64,000 bases of DNA. Source: Sphingobacterium sp. SGR-19 (GTDB lineage: Bacteria > Bacteroidota > Bacteroidia > Sphingobacteriales > Sphingobacteriaceae). Shown in pieces: positions 62,371-64,000 of the stretch (its first letter is position 1; every line of letters starts with the position of its first letter). The notes beneath the pieces are model-generated. The model did not search any database, was not told the origin of the DNA, and saw only the letters and a program-made list of their open reading frames with translations. The DNA lies in NCBI RefSeq assembly GCF_011043555.1, contig NZ_JAAKGS010000003.1:346387-410386 (forward strand). The letters are read 5' to 3'. Position numbers and translations under genes: made by a program.

Positions 62371-62958
62371 ATGCGTAAAACCAAAACAGAACTAAAAGCA
62401 ATAGCTATAGCTGACGATGTCCTCGCCAACAAAATATATGAGTTTAGGGGACAGAAGGTAATGTTGGACAGTGATCTGGCGGAGTTGTATGGGGTAGAGA
62501 CTAAGCGCCTAAATGAGCAAGTACGAAGAAATGCATCCCGTTTCCCTGATGATTTTATGTTCAACCTGTCTAATGACGAAATTATAATCTTGAAGTCGCA
62601 AATTGCGACTTCAAGTTGGGGCGGCCGTAGAAAAGCACCTAATGTCTTTACAGAGCATGGAGTACTTATGCTATCAAGTGTTCTCCATAGCGAACAAGCT
62701 ATTCAGGTGAACATACAGATAATGCGAATATTCGCTAAGATCCGTCAATATTTTTCGGACAACACTGAGATAAAGATCGAAATAGCCGAAATAAAGTATA
62801 CTGTAGAGAATATAGCAAAAAAACAAAAAGGCCACGACCAAAATATCGAGTTGCTTTTTGAATACATCGATCGCTTACAGGAAAATGCACCCCATACCTC
62901 TTCTAAAGGAGTAACGGTGGTAAAGGGGTTTGATGTTGGGAGCAAGAAAAACAATTAG
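62371..62958 (+). CDS. ORF6N-domain DNA-binding protein (intact copy 4)
   Basis: This 195-residue protein shares its first about 45 residues almost unchanged with the three other ORF6N copies (KIYEFRGQKVMLDSDLAELYG). The middle differs strongly (KRLNEQVRRNASRFPDDFMF, SWGGRRKAPNVFTEHGVLML), and the end keeps the QKGHDQNIELLFEYIDRLQE coiled coil. It is followed 27 bases later by a GNAT acetyltransferase gene, again like a cargo gene. Confidence 0.87.
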   Translation: MRKTKTELKAIAIADDVLANKIYEFRGQKVMLDSDLAELYGVETKRLNEQVRRNASRFPDDFMFNLSNDEIIILKSQIATSSWGGRRKAPNVFTEHGVLMLSSVLHSEQAIQVNIQIMRIFAKIRQYFSDNTEIKIEIAEIKYTVENIAKKQKGHDQNIELLFEYIDRLQENAPHTSSKGVTVVKGFDVGSKKNN

Positions 62959-62985
62959 CGCAATTACCGAAAACATCAATTTCAA

Positions 62986-63393
62986 ATGGAAATAGTTTTA
63001 AACGATACAAGAAATATAACCAGAGATCAAATTTTGCCATTATACGAAGCCAATGCGTGGAGTGCAGTCCAGAAACCTGATCTACTGCTGAAAGGGCTAA
63101 TAAATTCTCATTCGCTGATTACCACTTGGGATAGGGACGTCTTAGTAGGACTTGGTAATGCAATTTCCGATGGACATCTCGTAGTATACTATCCGCATTT
63201 ACTCGTCCTCCCCTCCTATCAGGGCAAAGGTATTGGACACATGATTATGGATAAGATGCAAGAAATATACAAAGATTTCCATATGCAAATGTTAACTGCG
63301 GACGGTAAAGCCATCGATTTTTATAAAAAGGTAGGTTTCGAAAGAGCTGGACAAACCGAGCCAATGTGGATTTACTCGGGCGGAGATCATTAG
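62986..63393 (+). CDS. GNAT-family N-acetyltransferase
   Basis: The 135-residue protein is a small GNAT with motif A LLVLPSYQGKGIGHMIMDKM (Q/RxxGxG/A acetyl-CoA loop) and the end AIDFYKKVGFERAG. Substrates of such enzymes range from amines to antibiotics and proteins; none can be inferred here. It lies directly after an ORF6N gene and converges on the zeta-toxin operon with a 9-base gap. Confidence 0.88.
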   Translation: MEIVLNDTRNITRDQILPLYEANAWSAVQKPDLLLKGLINSHSLITTWDRDVLVGLGNAISDGHLVVYYPHLLVLPSYQGKGIGHMIMDKMQEIYKDFHMQMLTADGKAIDFYKKVGFERAGQTEPMWIYSGGDH

Positions 63394-63402
63394 AATGGCC
63401 CC

Positions 63403-63594
63403 TTATCTTGCCTTTGGCATATTTGCAAGAAGGTCTTTTGCCGGAACTTCTTTCACCTCTCCTTCTATCTTTACCACCAAACTTTCACCTTTTAGCGCAC
63501 TTTCTTCGGCTAGCTTACGCAAAGCTTTTTGCACACCTAGTCGGACACGCTCGGCAAAGGGAAGGGTAGAAATGTTGTCTTTATCCGTTACCAT
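63403..63594 (-). CDS. Small protein encoded directly after a zeta-toxin gene
   Basis: The protein has 63 residues from the Met at 63594 (75 from the ATG at 63630). Helical segment STLPFAERVRLGVQKALRKLAEESALKG is followed by VVKIEGEVKEVPAKDLLA. It overlaps the 3' end of the zeta toxin gene by 14 bases, so it is coupled. Its place suggests the cognate partner of the toxin, but such proteins differ from classical epsilon antitoxins and this is an inference. Confidence 0.6.
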   Translation of the reverse strand: MVTDKDNISTLPFAERVRLGVQKALRKLAEESALKGESLVVKIEGEVKEVPAKDLLANMPKAR

Positions 63595-64000
63595 AATAAT
63601 CTGCATATATTCTTGACCAAATTTCGTCATTTACAACGACTTCTCCAAACTCATCTTTTTGAGCAATAATTTCCGGTGTCAGATCCATGTTGTCGAGTAC
63701 CAACCATCGGTCACATATAGGAAGATAAATATTCAATAAATTTGATAGACCTCGATGGTACCGACGAACAACAACCTCATCAGGAATATGGTGACCTCCC
63801 ATGGAAACCCTCTTTTTAACTCGCTGAATAGCTAAATCCGGAGACTCCAACCAAAAATATAATAACGTAACAGTGTAACCAAAAGTTTGTGCTTTTTGAA
63901 CCAATGACTGATAACTTCTGGTGGAGAGAGTGGTTTCAAAAGCAAAATCTGCCCCCTCCTTCATTAGTTCGCTTATCCTTTCGAGCATGATACGACCTGC
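63581..64000 (-). CDS. Zeta toxin family protein (5' end beyond window)
   Basis: The frame is open to the right edge, so the gene continues past 64000; 139 residues of its C-terminal part are seen. AGRIMLERISELMKEG, FAFETTLSTRSY and RRYHRGLSNLLNIYLPICDRW are the marks of the zeta-toxin/AAA_33 family found in Bacteroidota. Zeta toxins phosphorylate UDP-N-acetylglucosamine and block wall synthesis; relatives may act on other small molecules. The P-loop lies outside the window. Confidence 0.85.
   Translation of the reverse strand, partial: AGRIMLERISELMKEGADFAFETTLSTRSYQSLVQKAQTFGYTVTLLYFWLESPDLAIQRVKKRVSMGGHHIPDEVVVRRYHRGLSNLLNIYLPICDRWLVLDNMDLTPEIIAQKDEFGEVVVNDEIWSRIYADYYGNG

Overview
The window looks like a chromosomal segment of a Bacteroidota bacterium, most likely Sphingobacteriaceae (Sphingobacterium/Pedobacter/Olivibacter type). 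The grounds are two SusC/SusD outer-membrane pairs, a NagB fused to a PIG-L domain, DUF6520 and ORF6N genes, DUF4434 proteins, and promoters of the TTTG-N19-TAxxTTTG kind. No rRNA, complete tRNA or CRISPR array was seen.

Layout. (1) 1-8.4 kb is ordinary chromosome: the 5' part of a TonB-dependent receptor running off the left edge, an AhpD-like protein, a membrane LytTR regulator, a coupled pair of unknown genes, an M50/TPR membrane protease, and a MauE + DUF6520 pair. (2) 8.4-14.35 kb is a minus-strand thioredoxin-like (TlpA)-SusC-SusD operon. Its upstream region is unusual: two strong hairpins and two arrays of short motifs spaced exactly 11 bp, one of them 10 + 10 units with perfect dyad symmetry. 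(3) 15-26.9 kb is an AT-rich accessory island: an Xre regulator with a palindromic operator, small unknown genes, a possible structured RNA, two tiny Lys/Pro-rich proteins, then a tightly packed operon SIR2-HerA-HExxH protein-Shedu nuclease-KAP NTPase, followed by a membrane protein and a methyltransferase. This is very probably an antiphage defence locus of composite, possibly undescribed, architecture. (4) 26.9-38.4 kb is a plastic region full of repeats: dispersed elements, 21-bp and 11-bp periodic arrays, three ORF6N genes (one broken, one internally deleted), a 1.28-kb duplicated block (ORF6N-DUF2071-small protein), a second defence-like cluster (PIN/DUF4411, ImmA/IrrE, sce7726) and fragments of a GNAT gene and an IS3-type transposase. 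(5) 38.66-60.28 kb is a 14-gene minus-strand polysaccharide-utilisation-like operon divergent from a ROK repressor at 60.49 kb. (6) 61.7-64 kb has a deleted duplicate of the 25.7-28.1 kb segment, a fourth ORF6N gene, a GNAT acetyltransferase and a zeta toxin running off the right edge.

How the genes work together. The large operon encodes outer-membrane import (SusCD), secreted lipoproteins and TIM-barrel DUF4434 proteins, a CE2-like esterase, a GDPD-type phosphodiesterase, a calcineurin-type phosphoesterase, a secreted ADP-ribosylglycohydrolase-like protein, an inner-membrane sugar porter, an N-acylglucosamine 2-epimerase and NagB. Together with the NagC-like ROK regulator this points to a phosphate-containing glycan with GlcNAc/ManNAc (inference; teichoic-acid-like material is one candidate). 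The defence operon combines an NAD-consuming SIR2 with a HerA translocase, a Shedu nuclease and a KAP ATPase in one run of genes with 12-base gaps or short overlaps, so they are probably co-expressed.
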